Positions 43,286 to 52,279 of a stretch of DNA of 64,000 nucleotides are shown here, piece after piece. Location of the stretch: the NCBI RefSeq assembly GCF_042432825.1, contig NZ_JBHLWN010000068.1, positions 45,475 to 109,474 of the forward strand, given 5' to 3'. The notes under the pieces were generated by a model. That model was not told the origin of the DNA. It made no database searches and saw nothing but the letters and a program-made list of their open reading frames with translations. Origin of the DNA: Gordoniibacillus chartarius. GTDB taxonomy: Bacteria; Bacillota; Bacilli; Paenibacillales; NBRC-103111. Position numbers and translations under genes: made by a program. Within the stretch, counting starts at the first letter, position 1; every line of letters starts with the position of its first letter.

Positions 43286-43337
43286 GTTCATACGTATGGT
43301 AGAACCGGCGGCAGCCGGCATCACTCTACGTATGAAC
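43286..43337 (+). other. Long stem-loop directly before the pgpA ribosome binding site
   Basis: GTTCATACGTA (43286-43296) pairs perfectly with TACGTATGAAC (43327-43337). Inside lies a second hairpin, CCGGC-GGCA-GCCGG. The outer stem ends one base before GAGGAG at 43338. It may stabilise the mRNA, end dnaE transcripts processed by RNases, or influence translation. Confidence 0.6.
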
Positions 43338-43351
43338 GAGGAGATGAACGC

Positions 43352-43858
43352 ATGAAGGGCCATCCGATTGAGGAGCTATTGAACAAACGCGGCGTTACGG
43401 TTGAACAAATTGCGGACATTGTATACAAGCTTCAACATCCTTATAACGATGAGCTAACCAAGGATGCATGCCTGGAGAGCGTCTATGCGGTGCTGAGCAA
43501 GCGGGAAGTGCAGTACACCCTGTATACGGGAATCGCTTTGGATGAGATGGCGGAGCGAAAGCTGCTTCCTCAGCCGCTGCAGTCGATCATGGAAGCCGAC
43601 GAATCGCTTTACGGCGTGGACGAGACGCTGGCGCTCGGCATCGTGCACGTTTACGGCATGATCGGGCTGACCAGCTTCGGCTATTTGGATAAGGAGAAGA
43701 TAGGGATTATCCGCACGTTGAACGATCACAAGCAGGCGATTCATGTATTCCTGGACGATCTTGTCGCAGGGCTTGCAGCGGCGGCATCGGCGCGAATCGC
43801 TCACCAAAATCCGAAAGCGGTCGAATATGAAGGGATTTCGCCTAACGACGAGCATTGA
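43352..43858 (+). CDS. Phosphatidylglycerophosphatase A family protein (YutG-like)
   Basis: The 168-residue protein matches the PgpA/YutG fold, with ALDEMAERKLLPQPLQ, DESLYGVDETLALGIVH and an extended helical end. It lacks the membrane helices of E. coli PgpA and is therefore the soluble, low-G+C-type relative. The family is annotated as dephosphorylating phosphatidylglycerol phosphate, but the activity of soluble members is less certain. The ATG at 43352 follows GAGGAG. A terminator overlaps its stop codon. Confidence 0.78.
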   Translation: MKGHPIEELLNKRGVTVEQIADIVYKLQHPYNDELTKDACLESVYAVLSKREVQYTLYTGIALDEMAERKLLPQPLQSIMEADESLYGVDETLALGIVHVYGMIGLTSFGYLDKEKIGIIRTLNDHKQAIHVFLDDLVAGLAAAASARIAHQNPKAVEYEGISPNDEH

Positions 43859-43884
43859 GCAGCTTCCGAAGCTGCTCTTCTTCA
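43857..43884 (+). terminator. Intrinsic terminator overlapping the pgpA stop
   Basis: GAGCAGCTTC and GAAGCTGCTC form a perfect 10-bp stem (43857-43878) with a 2-base loop, followed by TTCTTC. Confidence 0.7.
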
Positions 43885-43904
43885 ACGTGCGTCGTTTAGC
43901 TTTG

Positions 43905-43934
43905 TTGCGGGTAAAAGCGACATTGTGCTATGAT
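43905..43934 (+). promoter_or_regulatory. Probable promoter of the small gene and acc operon
   Basis: TTGCGG (43905-43910) and TATGAT (43929-43934) are 18 bp apart and lie 55 bp before the start at 43990. No FapR operator (TTAGTACCTGNTACTAA type) is visible. Confidence 0.55.
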
Positions 43935-43989
43935 GATTCTATTGTGTGTCCAAGCATAATTCGCTGAAAGCCGCATAGGAGGATCGTTT

Positions 43990-44178
43990 ATGTGGACGGT
44001 AATTTATATCGCACCGACTGCCAAAATTGCCGATCGCATCAAGACGAAGCTTTCGGAGGAGGGCTTCCTTGTTCAGGTTCGCCCCATTAGCCTGACGAAG
44101 AACCAGTTCGAAATTTTGGTACCGGAGGGCGAGCTCGAGGAAGTTCAGGAAGTACTCAATTCAATTTTACATAGATAA
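43990..44178 (+). CDS. Small conserved-looking protein (62 residues), unknown
   Basis: The protein starts MWTVIYIAPTAKIADRIK and has an alternating beta-alpha-beta pattern ending in a helix (EVQEVLNSILHR), like a small ferredoxin-fold domain (DUF2007-like). The ATG follows TAGGAGG at 43976-43982. It lies 70 bp before accD on the same strand and may be co-transcribed. No catalytic motif is visible. Confidence 0.72.
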   Translation: MWTVIYIAPTAKIADRIKTKLSEEGFLVQVRPISLTKNQFEILVPEGELEEVQEVLNSILHR

Positions 44179-44248
44179 CGCCAACGCCAAAGCTCGGACT
44201 TCATTCGCTTCATCGTTACTACTACTCTATAGCCGGTGAGGTGTACCT

Positions 44249-45133
44249 GTGTTAAAAGATCTGTTTCACAAGCGTAAGTACGCGACAATTCCTTCTGAAC
44301 GAGTAGAACGCCCGGAAAGGGCCAAGCGCGACATCCCGGAAGGACTCATGAACAAGTGTCCGAAGTGCGGAAACATTCAATACAGCAAAGAACTTGAGAA
44401 AAATTTGAAGGTGTGCTCCTCCTGCGGCTACCATTTCAAGCTGAATGCCATCGAACGGGTTCAGATGACGCTCGATGACGGCCGAATCTTTGAGTATGAC
44501 ACGGATATCGTGTCCGAAGACCCGCTCGGTTTTCCGGACTATCCGGACAAGCTGCGCAAGGCGACCGAAGGAACCGGGCTGCGGGACGCGATTATCACCG
44601 GCGAAGGAACAATCGGAGGCTTCCCCGTCGTTATCGGCGTCATGAGCTTCGACTTTATGGGCGGTTCGCTCGGCTCCGTCGTCGGCGAGAAAATTGCGCG
44701 GGCCGCGGAGATGGCGCTGCAGAAAGGCTATCCGCTGCTCATTTTCTCGACCTCGGGCGGGGCGAGAATGCAAGAGAGCATCTTGAGCTTGATGCAGATG
44801 GCGAAGACGAGCGCGGTGCTGACCAAGCTCCACGAGAAGGGCATCCTCTACGTGTCGGTCATTACCGACCCGACCTTCGGCGGCGTGTCGGCAAGCTACG
44901 CGATGCTGGGCGATATAATTATCGCCGAGCCTAACGCATCGTTCGGATTTGCAGGCCGGCGCGTTATTGAACAGACGATCCAGCAGAAGCTGCCGGATAA
45001 CTTCCAGACCGCGGAGTCGAATTTTCAGCAAGGCCAGTTGGACAAGGTTGTTGCCCGCAAGGACTTGCGGACTGTGCTGACGAAAATCCTCGATATGCAC
45101 ACGATGAAAGGGGACGCGGCGTATGGCGAATGA
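44249..45133 (+). CDS. accD: Acetyl-CoA carboxylase carboxyltransferase subunit beta
   Basis: The 294-residue protein has the N-terminal zinc ribbon (MNKCPKCGN and VCSSCGYHF, four Cys), followed by the crotonase-fold domain with FDFMGGSLGSVVGEK, STSGGARMQESI and DPTFGGVSASYAMLGD. With AccA it transfers CO2 from carboxybiotin to acetyl-CoA to make malonyl-CoA. The GTG at 44249 follows GTGAGGTG. Its end overlaps the accA start by 11 bp. Confidence 0.95.
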   Translation: MLKDLFHKRKYATIPSERVERPERAKRDIPEGLMNKCPKCGNIQYSKELEKNLKVCSSCGYHFKLNAIERVQMTLDDGRIFEYDTDIVSEDPLGFPDYPDKLRKATEGTGLRDAIITGEGTIGGFPVVIGVMSFDFMGGSLGSVVGEKIARAAEMALQKGYPLLIFSTSGGARMQESILSLMQMAKTSAVLTKLHEKGILYVSVITDPTFGGVSASYAMLGDIIIAEPNASFGFAGRRVIEQTIQQKLPDNFQTAESNFQQGQLDKVVARKDLRTVLTKILDMHTMKGDAAYGE

Positions 45134-46097
45134 TTTGGCCTTCGAAAAGCCGTTGATCGAGCTGCGTGCAACGATCGACGAGCTGAAGAAAATCAGCGAA
45201 GATAAGCATATCGACTTCTCCGAGGAAATTCGCCGGTTGGAAATGAAGTACCGGGAAATCGAGAACGAGTTGTATGCTGTCATGTCGGCGGCCGAGCGGA
45301 TGCAGATTGCTCGCCATCCGGCGCGTCCCACGACAATCGATTACATTCAAGCGATTTGTACGGATTTTGTCGAACTTCACGGCGATCGGCTGCATGGCGA
45401 CGATTTGGCTATTGTCGGCGGCATTGCCAAGCTGAACGGCATACCTGTTACTGTAGTCGGACATCAAAGAGGCAAGGACACGAAGGACAACATCACCCGG
45501 CATTTCGGCATGCCTCATCCCGAGGGCTTCCGAAAAGCGCTGAGACTGATGCGGCAGGCGGACAAGTTCCGCCGGCCTATCGTGACGTTCATCGATACGA
45601 AGGGGGCATACCCCGGCAAGGCGGCGGAAGAGAGAGGACAAAGCGAGGCGATTGCCCACAATTTGTTCGAGATGGCTTCGTTCCGCGTCCCGATCATTTG
45701 CATCGTTATCGGTGAGGGCGGCAGCGGCGGCGCACTTGCGCTCGGTGTCGGCAACCGTGTATTAATGCTGGAAAATGCGATCTACTCGGCGATTTCGCCG
45801 GAGGGCGCAGCCTCCATTATATATAAAGATTCTTCGAAGGCGCTGGAAGCTGCAGAAGCGATGAAAATCACCGCGGCGGATCTGGAAAGACTCGGCGTCA
45901 TCGACGGCATCGTCCCCGAGCCGAAGGGCGGCGCACACCGCGACCATGCGGCGCAAGCGGAGCTGCTGAAGGAACATATTGTTCGTCATTTGACCGATCT
46001 AATGACGCTAAGCGAAGATCAGCTTCGTGAAGACCGTTATAATAAATTTAGAAAGATCGGCCGATTCACCTATACCCAGGAGGGAAACCATGCGTAA
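45123..46097 (+). CDS. accA: Acetyl-CoA carboxylase carboxyltransferase subunit alpha
   Basis: The 324-residue protein is AccA, with LHGDRLHGDD, GHQRGKDTKDNI, FIDTKGAYPGKAAEERGQSEAIA (a long conserved stretch around residues 155-178) and IGEGGSGGALALGVG. It overlaps accD upstream by 11 bp and pyk downstream by 8 bp, so the three are one operon. In Bacillus pfkA lies between accA and pyk. Here it is absent. Confidence 0.95.
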   Translation: MANDLAFEKPLIELRATIDELKKISEDKHIDFSEEIRRLEMKYREIENELYAVMSAAERMQIARHPARPTTIDYIQAICTDFVELHGDRLHGDDLAIVGGIAKLNGIPVTVVGHQRGKDTKDNITRHFGMPHPEGFRKALRLMRQADKFRRPIVTFIDTKGAYPGKAAEERGQSEAIAHNLFEMASFRVPIICIVIGEGGSGGALALGVGNRVLMLENAIYSAISPEGAASIIYKDSSKALEAAEAMKITAADLERLGVIDGIVPEPKGGAHRDHAAQAELLKEHIVRHLTDLMTLSEDQLREDRYNKFRKIGRFTYTQEGNHA

Positions 46098-47844
46098 AAC
46101 GAAGATTGTATGTACTATCGGACCTGCCAGTGAATCTGTTGAAAACCTGAAGAAATTGATGGTCGCGGGGATGAACGTCGCTCGCCTGAACTTCTCGCAC
46201 GGCGATTTCGAGGAGCACGGCAACCGGATCAAAAATATTCGCCAGGCGTGCGCCGAAACCGGGAAAACCGTGGCGATTCTCCTTGACACGAAAGGTCCGG
46301 AAATCCGCACCGGCAAGCTGAAAGTAGACGCTGTCGAGCTTGTACAGGACAATGAAATTACGCTCACGACGGAAGAAATTTTGGGCGACGAGAACCGCAT
46401 TTCGATTACGTATCCGGAATTGCCGAAGGATGTCCAGATCGGCTCGACCATTCTGATCGACGACGGCCTGATCGGGCTGAAGGTTATCGACTTGACCGAC
46501 ACGGAAATCAAGTGCAGCATTACGAACGGCGGTACGCTGAAAAGCAAGAAAGGCGTTAATGTACCTGGCGTCAAAGTATCTTTGCCGGGCATCACGGAGA
46601 AGGATGCAAACGATATCGTATTCGGCATTCAGCAGGGCGTCGATTTCATCGCTGCATCGTTCGTACGCAAAGCGAGCGACGTATTGGAAATTCGCCAGCT
46701 GCTCGAGCAGCACAATGCATCCCATATCCAGATTATTTCCAAGATTGAGAATGAAGAGGGCGTCCAAAATCTCGACGAAATTCTCGAGGTTTCCGACGGT
46801 CTCATGGTTGCGCGCGGTGACCTCGGCGTAGAGATTCCTGCCGAAGAGGTTCCGCTCGTTCAAAAGCAGATGATCAAGAAATGCAATCAGGCCGGCAAGC
46901 CGGTCATTACGGCAACGATGATGCTTGACTCGATGCAGCGCAATCCTCGTCCGACGCGTGCCGAAGCGTCCGACGTGGCAAACGCCGTATTCGACGGCTC
47001 GGATGCCGTCATGCTGTCCGGCGAAACGGCCGCAGGCAAATATCCGGTGGAGTCCGTTCAAACGATGGCGCGTATTGCCGAGAAAGCGGAATCTGCGCTG
47101 GATCATAAAGAAATGTATATTCGCCAAATGAGCTTCCAGCAGAAGAATGTAACGGAGGTCATCTCGCAGGCGGTCGCCAATTCCGCTCTGGAGCTCGATG
47201 CACGCGCCATTCTGACGCCGACGGAAACGGGATATACCGCCCGCATGGTTTCAAAATACCGGCCTAAGGCACCGATCATCGCGATTACGCCGAACGAGCA
47301 GGTGATCCGCCGCTTGAGTCTCGTATGGGGCGTTGTGCCGATCTCGGGCGTCGAAGCGAAGACGACGGACGAGCTGTTCGATCTGGCTGTAGAGAACAGC
47401 GTGAAGTCGGGCCATATTAGTCTCGGCGACATCGTTGTGATTACGGCTGGAGTTCCTGTCGGCCGCTCCGGTACGACGAATCTGATCAAGGTTCATCAAG
47501 TTGGCGAGATGGTAGCCAAAGGTCAAGGGATCGGTACGCAGACGGCTACAGGCAAAGTCGTCATTGCCCGCACGCCGGAAGAGGCGAACGCCAAGATGAC
47601 TCAGGGAGCTGTGCTGGTTACGGTTTCGACCGACCGCGATTACATGCCTGCATTCGAGAAAGCGTCGGCCGTTATTACGGAAACCGGCGGTATTACTTCG
47701 CATCCGGCAGTTGTCGGTCTGAGCCTGGGCATTCCGGTTATTGTCGGTGTAGACCAGGCGACAGAGCTGCTGAAGGAAGGCATGGAAGTGTCGATTTACC
47801 CGGAGGTCGGCGTGATCTATTCCGGACGGGCGAAAGTCCTGTAA
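46090..47844 (+). CDS. pyk: Pyruvate kinase with C-terminal phosphohistidine-like domain
   Basis: The 584-residue protein has the pyruvate kinase barrel (MRKTKIVCTIGPASES, NFSHGDFEEHG, DTKGPEIRTG, ISKIENEEG, VARGDLGVEIP, TRAEASDVANAV) and the C-terminal regulatory domain. It then has the extra PEP-utiliser mobile domain of Bacillus-type enzymes (about 480-584, GGITSHPAVVGLSLGIPVIVG described by position), in which the motif is TSHP with a His. The ATG at 46090 follows AGGAGGG. A strong terminator follows. Confidence 0.95.
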   Translation: MRKTKIVCTIGPASESVENLKKLMVAGMNVARLNFSHGDFEEHGNRIKNIRQACAETGKTVAILLDTKGPEIRTGKLKVDAVELVQDNEITLTTEEILGDENRISITYPELPKDVQIGSTILIDDGLIGLKVIDLTDTEIKCSITNGGTLKSKKGVNVPGVKVSLPGITEKDANDIVFGIQQGVDFIAASFVRKASDVLEIRQLLEQHNASHIQIISKIENEEGVQNLDEILEVSDGLMVARGDLGVEIPAEEVPLVQKQMIKKCNQAGKPVITATMMLDSMQRNPRPTRAEASDVANAVFDGSDAVMLSGETAAGKYPVESVQTMARIAEKAESALDHKEMYIRQMSFQQKNVTEVISQAVANSALELDARAILTPTETGYTARMVSKYRPKAPIIAITPNEQVIRRLSLVWGVVPISGVEAKTTDELFDLAVENSVKSGHISLGDIVVITAGVPVGRSGTTNLIKVHQVGEMVAKGQGIGTQTATGKVVIARTPEEANAKMTQGAVLVTVSTDRDYMPAFEKASAVITETGGITSHPAVVGLSLGIPVIVGVDQATELLKEGMEVSIYPEVGVIYSGRAKVL

Positions 47845-47862
47845 GAGGCTAGCGTATAAATA

Positions 47863-47899
47863 AGGGCTGCCCGCTGTACAAGCGGCGGCTCTTTTTTTA
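47863..47899 (+). terminator. Intrinsic terminator of the accDA-pyk operon
   Basis: AGGGCTGCCCGCT and AGCGGCGGCTCT pair around a short TGTACA loop, followed by TTTTTTT. It ends the operon 19 bp after the pyk stop. Confidence 0.8.
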
Positions 47900-47930
47900 T
47901 CCATTTTTATAAACCGATGGAGGTGCAGCT

Positions 47931-48350
47931 GTGAGCTATTCGTTTACGTTCCGGGTCCGCTACCAGGAAACCGACCGTATGGGAGTAGTGTACCATACGA
48001 ACTATATCAATTGGTTCGAATGGGGACGTACGGAGCTGATCCGCGCTTGCGGTTATCCGTACGAGCGAATTGAAGAACAGGGACTTTTGCTTCCGGTGCT
48101 GGAGGTAGGCGCCCAATTCAAGCAGGCGGCCAGGTATGATGAGTGCGTCACGGTGTTCACGAAGGTAACCGCTTGTACGGGAGTCCGGCTCGAATTCGAG
48201 TATGAAATCAGGCGCGGCGAAGCCGATCCGGAAGGTTTGCTCTTCGCGACAGGATTTACCAAGCATATGTGGGTAACTAAAGAGTGGAAGCCGGCACGAT
48301 TGGAGCGGCATCTTCCGGAGCTGCACCGCATGCTGCAGGAACGATTCTAA
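47931..48350 (+). CDS. YbgC/FadM-type acyl-CoA thioesterase (hotdog fold)
   Basis: The 139-residue protein is a single hotdog domain with the family signature YQETDRMGVVYHTNYINWFE, in which the Asp near residue 14 is catalytic in 4-hydroxybenzoyl-CoA thioesterase relatives. It probably hydrolyses short or medium acyl-CoA. The GTG at 47931 follows GGAGGTG. It is preceded by the pyk terminator and followed by the ppk regulatory region. Confidence 0.87.
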   Translation: MSYSFTFRVRYQETDRMGVVYHTNYINWFEWGRTELIRACGYPYERIEEQGLLLPVLEVGAQFKQAARYDECVTVFTKVTACTGVRLEFEYEIRRGEADPEGLLFATGFTKHMWVTKEWKPARLERHLPELHRMLQERF

Positions 48351-48354
48351 GAAT

Positions 48355-48450
48355 TTTACATAACGTTAACAAAACTCGAATAAATTTACGAAAAATTAAT
48401 AAATATTTACAAAAACATTCGTTGTCGAGTGAAATATTGAATAGTACAAT
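48355..48450 (+). promoter_or_regulatory. Pho-box-like repeats and promoter of ppk
   Basis: TTTACA (48355) and TTAACA (48366) are 11 bp apart. TTTACG (48385), TTAATA (48396) and TTACAA (48407) are also 11 bp apart each. PhoP of Bacillus binds TT(A/C/T)A(C/T)A repeats with this helical spacing. A promoter TTGTCG (48422-48427), 17 bp, TACAAT (48445-48450) follows immediately downstream. The window also encodes a PhoPR pair. Phosphate-starvation control of ppk is therefore likely but inferred. Confidence 0.7.
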
Positions 48451-48498
48451 TATATCGACTATTATGTCGAAAGCTGGTATCCATGGCGGAGGGTTAAC

Positions 48499-50595
48499 AT
48501 GACGGAATCTCAAGCTTCACATACGACGAAAGAAGGCGCATCCATTTACTTCAACCGCGATTTGAGCTGGATTGAATTCAATTGGCGTGTGCTGGAAGAA
48601 GCTCAAGATCCGAGCACGCCGCTCCTGGAAAGAATGAAATTCCTGTCCATCGTATCATCGAATTTGGATGAATTCATGAGCGTGCGGGTAGCAGGCGTCA
48701 AGGATCAGATGAAGGCTGGATATACAAAGAAGGATTTTACCGGTTTCACACCTGCCGGGTTGTTCCGGCGCATTATGAAGCGTACCGCGAGGCTCGTCGC
48801 CGAGCAGTACAAATCGTATCGCGACATCTGCCGGCAGCTGGCGAAGGAAGGCATCGTCTTCGTCGATTACAACGGTCTGAATCAAAGCCAGAAGAAGGCG
48901 ATGGACGCTTATTATCACGATATTATTTTCCCGGTGCTGACGCCGATGGCCGTCGATCAGAGCCGTCCGTTTCCGCTTGTTCACACCCAGTCGGTCTATC
49001 TTGCCGTCGTGCTGGAGCGCGAGGGGCAGACGAGCGAGGACGAGCCTTATTTTGCCATAGTGCAGGTGCCTTCGAATCTTTCCCGTATCATTCCCGTGCC
49101 GGCTAGGGCGAACAGCAAGAAGCAGGAGTTCATCTTGATCGAAGAGCTGATCAAAGAACATATTCAATCGCTGTTCAGCGGGTATACGCCGATCGCGGCA
49201 CATACGTTCCGGCTGACGCGCAATGCCGACTTGACCTTGAACGAAGAGGGCGCGGAGGATTTGCTGGAGGAGATTGAGAAGGAGCTGCGCCGCAGGCGGT
49301 GGGGGGCTCCGGTGCGGCTTGAAGTTCAGGAAGATATGCACCCGTATGCGCTGACGCAGCTGCAGGATGAATTCGAGATCGATGAGCACGTATTTATGAT
49401 CAACGGACCGGTCGATTTAACGTTCTTTATGAAGCTGGCGGGACAAATTCGCGGCTTCGATCATTTGCGCTACCCGTCGATTGATCCGGTGTATCCGGCC
49501 GAGTTCAAGGATTCCGAAGATTTCTTCGAGGTGCTGCGCCAGAAGGACGTGCTTGTTTATCATCCGTACGAATCGTTCGACGCCGTAACCGATTTCATCG
49601 AGCAGGCCGCGAACGACTCCCAAGTGCTAGCTATCAAAATGACGCTGTACCGCGTTAGCGGCAATTCGCCGTTAATCAGTGCCCTTGCCCATGCCGCGGA
49701 GTCGGGCAAGCAGGTGACCGTCGTCGTTGAGCTGAAAGCGCGATTCGATGAAGAGCGCAATATCGCATGGGCGCGCAAGCTGGAGAAGTCGGGCTGTCAC
49801 GTCGTCTACGGTCTGGTCGGATTGAAGACGCATGCGAAGATCACACTCGTCGTGCGACAGGAGCAGGATATGCTGCGCAGATATGTACATGTCGGTACGG
49901 GCAATTACAATGACAGTACCGCGCGGCTGTACACCGATATCGGTCTGTTCACCTGTCACCCGGTCATCGGCGAAGACGCATCGGCTTTGTTTAACGAAAT
50001 TACCGGCTACTCTGCACCGCACAATTGGCAGGCGATCGCCGTCGCTCCGACGAACCTGAAGGACGCTTTAATCAGCCTCATTCACCGGGAAGCGGAGCAT
50101 GCCAGAGCCGGACGGCCGGCGCGAATCATCGGGAAAATGAATTCGCTCTCCAACCAGCAAATGGTCGACGAGCTGTATGCGGCCTCCCAAGCCGGAGTCA
50201 ACATCGACTTGATCGTCCGGGGCGTTTGCTGCTTGCGTCCGGGCTTGGAAGGGATATCCGATCGAATTACGGTGCGCAGCATCGTCGACCGCTTTCTGGA
50301 GCATTCCCGCATCTACTATTTCGAGAACGGCGGTCACCCGGAAGTATTTATTTCAAGCGCCGACTGGATGACAAGAAATCTCAGCCGCCGAATCGAGCTG
50401 CTGTTCCCGGTGTTTGACCAGCGTCTTCAACGCATATTGATTCAAATCCTGCAGCTATCGCTGGAGGATAACGTAAAAGCCCGGCGTATGCTGCCGAGCG
50501 GTCTTTACGAACCTATTCAAGTTGAAGACGGAACCATGCATCGAAGCCAGTTCGAGGCGATGAACATTAAACAGTGGAAGAAGCTTCTGAAATAA
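48499..50595 (+). CDS. ppk1: Polyphosphate kinase 1
   Basis: The 698-residue protein is PPK1, which reversibly transfers the terminal ATP phosphate to polyphosphate. The N domain begins YFNRDLSWIEFNWRVLEEA. The phospho-carrying histidine is His445 in VGLKTHAKI, and the second catalytic region contains HVGTGNYND and ADWMTRNLSRRIELLFPV. The ATG at 48499 follows GGAGGG. Its 3' end overlaps that of the ppx/gppA gene by 29 bp on the opposite strand. A Pho-box array precedes it. Confidence 0.94.
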   Translation: MTESQASHTTKEGASIYFNRDLSWIEFNWRVLEEAQDPSTPLLERMKFLSIVSSNLDEFMSVRVAGVKDQMKAGYTKKDFTGFTPAGLFRRIMKRTARLVAEQYKSYRDICRQLAKEGIVFVDYNGLNQSQKKAMDAYYHDIIFPVLTPMAVDQSRPFPLVHTQSVYLAVVLEREGQTSEDEPYFAIVQVPSNLSRIIPVPARANSKKQEFILIEELIKEHIQSLFSGYTPIAAHTFRLTRNADLTLNEEGAEDLLEEIEKELRRRRWGAPVRLEVQEDMHPYALTQLQDEFEIDEHVFMINGPVDLTFFMKLAGQIRGFDHLRYPSIDPVYPAEFKDSEDFFEVLRQKDVLVYHPYESFDAVTDFIEQAANDSQVLAIKMTLYRVSGNSPLISALAHAAESGKQVTVVVELKARFDEERNIAWARKLEKSGCHVVYGLVGLKTHAKITLVVRQEQDMLRRYVHVGTGNYNDSTARLYTDIGLFTCHPVIGEDASALFNEITGYSAPHNWQAIAVAPTNLKDALISLIHREAEHARAGRPARIIGKMNSLSNQQMVDELYAASQAGVNIDLIVRGVCCLRPGLEGISDRITVRSIVDRFLEHSRIYYFENGGHPEVFISSADWMTRNLSRRIELLFPVFDQRLQRILIQILQLSLEDNVKARRMLPSGLYEPIQVEDGTMHRSQFEAMNIKQWKKLLK

Positions 50596-52108
50596 CGTCG
50601 ATCTCAAGCTTGGCATTCCAGGCTTTCTGAAACTCTTTCTCCGCCGCGGCTGCTTCCATAAGCTCCAGCCGAGGCCAGTCTTTGCAGTGAAGACGCAGTC
50701 TTACCGCTTTGGTATCGGCGGCTGCCGATACGTGTTCGACCAGCTGGGTTTCGCTCTTATCGAGCGCTACGGCGACTTGAAGCAGCGTGCCCAGCTTGAC
50801 AATCATCCCTTCGTCGGATTCCGAGACAATGTCCCTGAACTGCAGGAGCATCTGACGGGTCCGGCTTTTTGTTTTATAGGAAGCGATCAGCGCGCAGAGC
50901 AGCGTCTCCCGGTGCGACAAGCCGTCGATACGGGTATAGGCGATCATGTAGAACGTATGCCGGGTGTACTGATAGTAATTTACAGCCGATCCGAGTCGGT
51001 ATAACCGGGCTGCGACGGATAGCAAGCGTCTGGCCGTATCGTCGCCGCCATGCTGCGGAAACAAGTCGTCGAACAGCTTGAGGGCGATGCGTTCGACTTG
51101 CTTCGCATGCTGAAGCGGAATGAAGGAATGCAGGGCTAGCTGGTTGTTCACGCTGTGCTCCAGCACATCGTCGACGATCGGCCGTTCAGGCCGGATCATT
51201 TCGTAAAACAAGCCGTCCCGCAAACCTGCGCCGCTGACAATGTACTTTTTCGTTTGGAGCAGTCCGAACAAGGTATGAAGAATGAGCAGGCCAGGTACGA
51301 TGATATCGGCTCGATCCTTCGACAGGCCTTCGATTTTTTTGCGCTTCTCGTAAGTAAGCGACGGGAGCCAGTCCACCAGCTCTTGAACGTTTTCGGGGTA
51401 AAGGTGATAATTGTGCGCCTGATTGAACGAGTATTTGCGCCGCTTCTGATCGAGCTTGCCGAGCGTCCTGACCGTACCGCCCAGACCGATGAGAGGCAGC
51501 CCCGGATTCGCCGTCATCCAGGGGTGCGCGGCGGCGGCTTCCATCACCATCGCCCGAATCGTTTGGATTTGTTCGGAGGTGACGTCGCCGTCCTTCGTAT
51601 GCATCCGGCACGTATTGACGGCACCGAACGGAAAAGAAACGCTGTGCCGGACGCGGCGGTTTTGGAACAGCGTTACTTCCGTGCTGCCGCCGCCGATATC
51701 TACAATAAAACCGTCCTGCACCGCCATGGTGTTGATAACGCCTTGAAAGCCGAGGCGGCCTTCATCTTCTCCGCTCAATACTTCGATGGAGAGGCCCGTC
51801 CTTAAGCGGAGCATTTGGACCACCGTCGCCGAATTGGCTGCATTGCGAATAGCGGCTGTCGCAGCGGCTCGGATGCGAGTTACGCCGGATGCGCTGCAAA
51901 TCGTGCGAAACCGGCTCAGGATGGGAATGATGTCAGCGACATCCTTTTCTTGAAGAATTCCGTCGGATCCGATTCTTTCGCTAAGACGCGCCGATTCCTT
52001 CCATTCGCCGACTACGCGGTGCGCGCCCTGCTCGTTATGCGCGACGATGACCAGTCGGATGGAGTTGGATCCGATATCGATAATGCCGATTCGGCTAGTT
52101 ATGCTCAT
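50567..52108 (-). CDS. ppx: Ppx/GppA exopolyphosphatase family protein
   Basis: The 513-residue protein has an ASKHA-fold Ppx/GppA domain (about 5-310), with IDIGSNSIRLVI, RIRAAATAAIRNA, SGEDEGRLGF, DIGGGSTEVTLF and GLGGTVRTL. A helical HD-like C-terminal domain (about 320-513) follows. Such enzymes hydrolyse polyphosphate or pppGpp. The ATG at 52108 follows AAGGAG. It faces ppk tail to tail, so synthesis and breakdown enzymes of polyphosphate are paired. Which substrate dominates cannot be told. Confidence 0.9.
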   Translation of the reverse strand: MSITSRIGIIDIGSNSIRLVIVAHNEQGAHRVVGEWKESARLSERIGSDGILQEKDVADIIPILSRFRTICSASGVTRIRAAATAAIRNAANSATVVQMLRLRTGLSIEVLSGEDEGRLGFQGVINTMAVQDGFIVDIGGGSTEVTLFQNRRVRHSVSFPFGAVNTCRMHTKDGDVTSEQIQTIRAMVMEAAAAHPWMTANPGLPLIGLGGTVRTLGKLDQKRRKYSFNQAHNYHLYPENVQELVDWLPSLTYEKRKKIEGLSKDRADIIVPGLLILHTLFGLLQTKKYIVSGAGLRDGLFYEMIRPERPIVDDVLEHSVNNQLALHSFIPLQHAKQVERIALKLFDDLFPQHGGDDTARRLLSVAARLYRLGSAVNYYQYTRHTFYMIAYTRIDGLSHRETLLCALIASYKTKSRTRQMLLQFRDIVSESDEGMIVKLGTLLQVAVALDKSETQLVEHVSAAADTKAVRLRLHCKDWPRLELMEAAAAEKEFQKAWNAKLEIDVISEASSTV

Positions 52109-52279
52109 GCGGTAATCTCCTTGTTTCACTAGTGGCTGTGGAAGCAGTCGCTGCAATATTTCCATTGTATCAATTCCGCCCGTTTCGAACAATCAGGACA
52201 AGGGTATAGTTTCCTGTCCGATTAGCCACACTTTGGATGGTGTCGATCGCTGCGATAGACGATAGTTGTAGCTGTGATT

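Noticed and set aside
44179..44248. FapR operator before accD
   Set aside because: No TTAGTAC..GTACTAA-type sequence is present.
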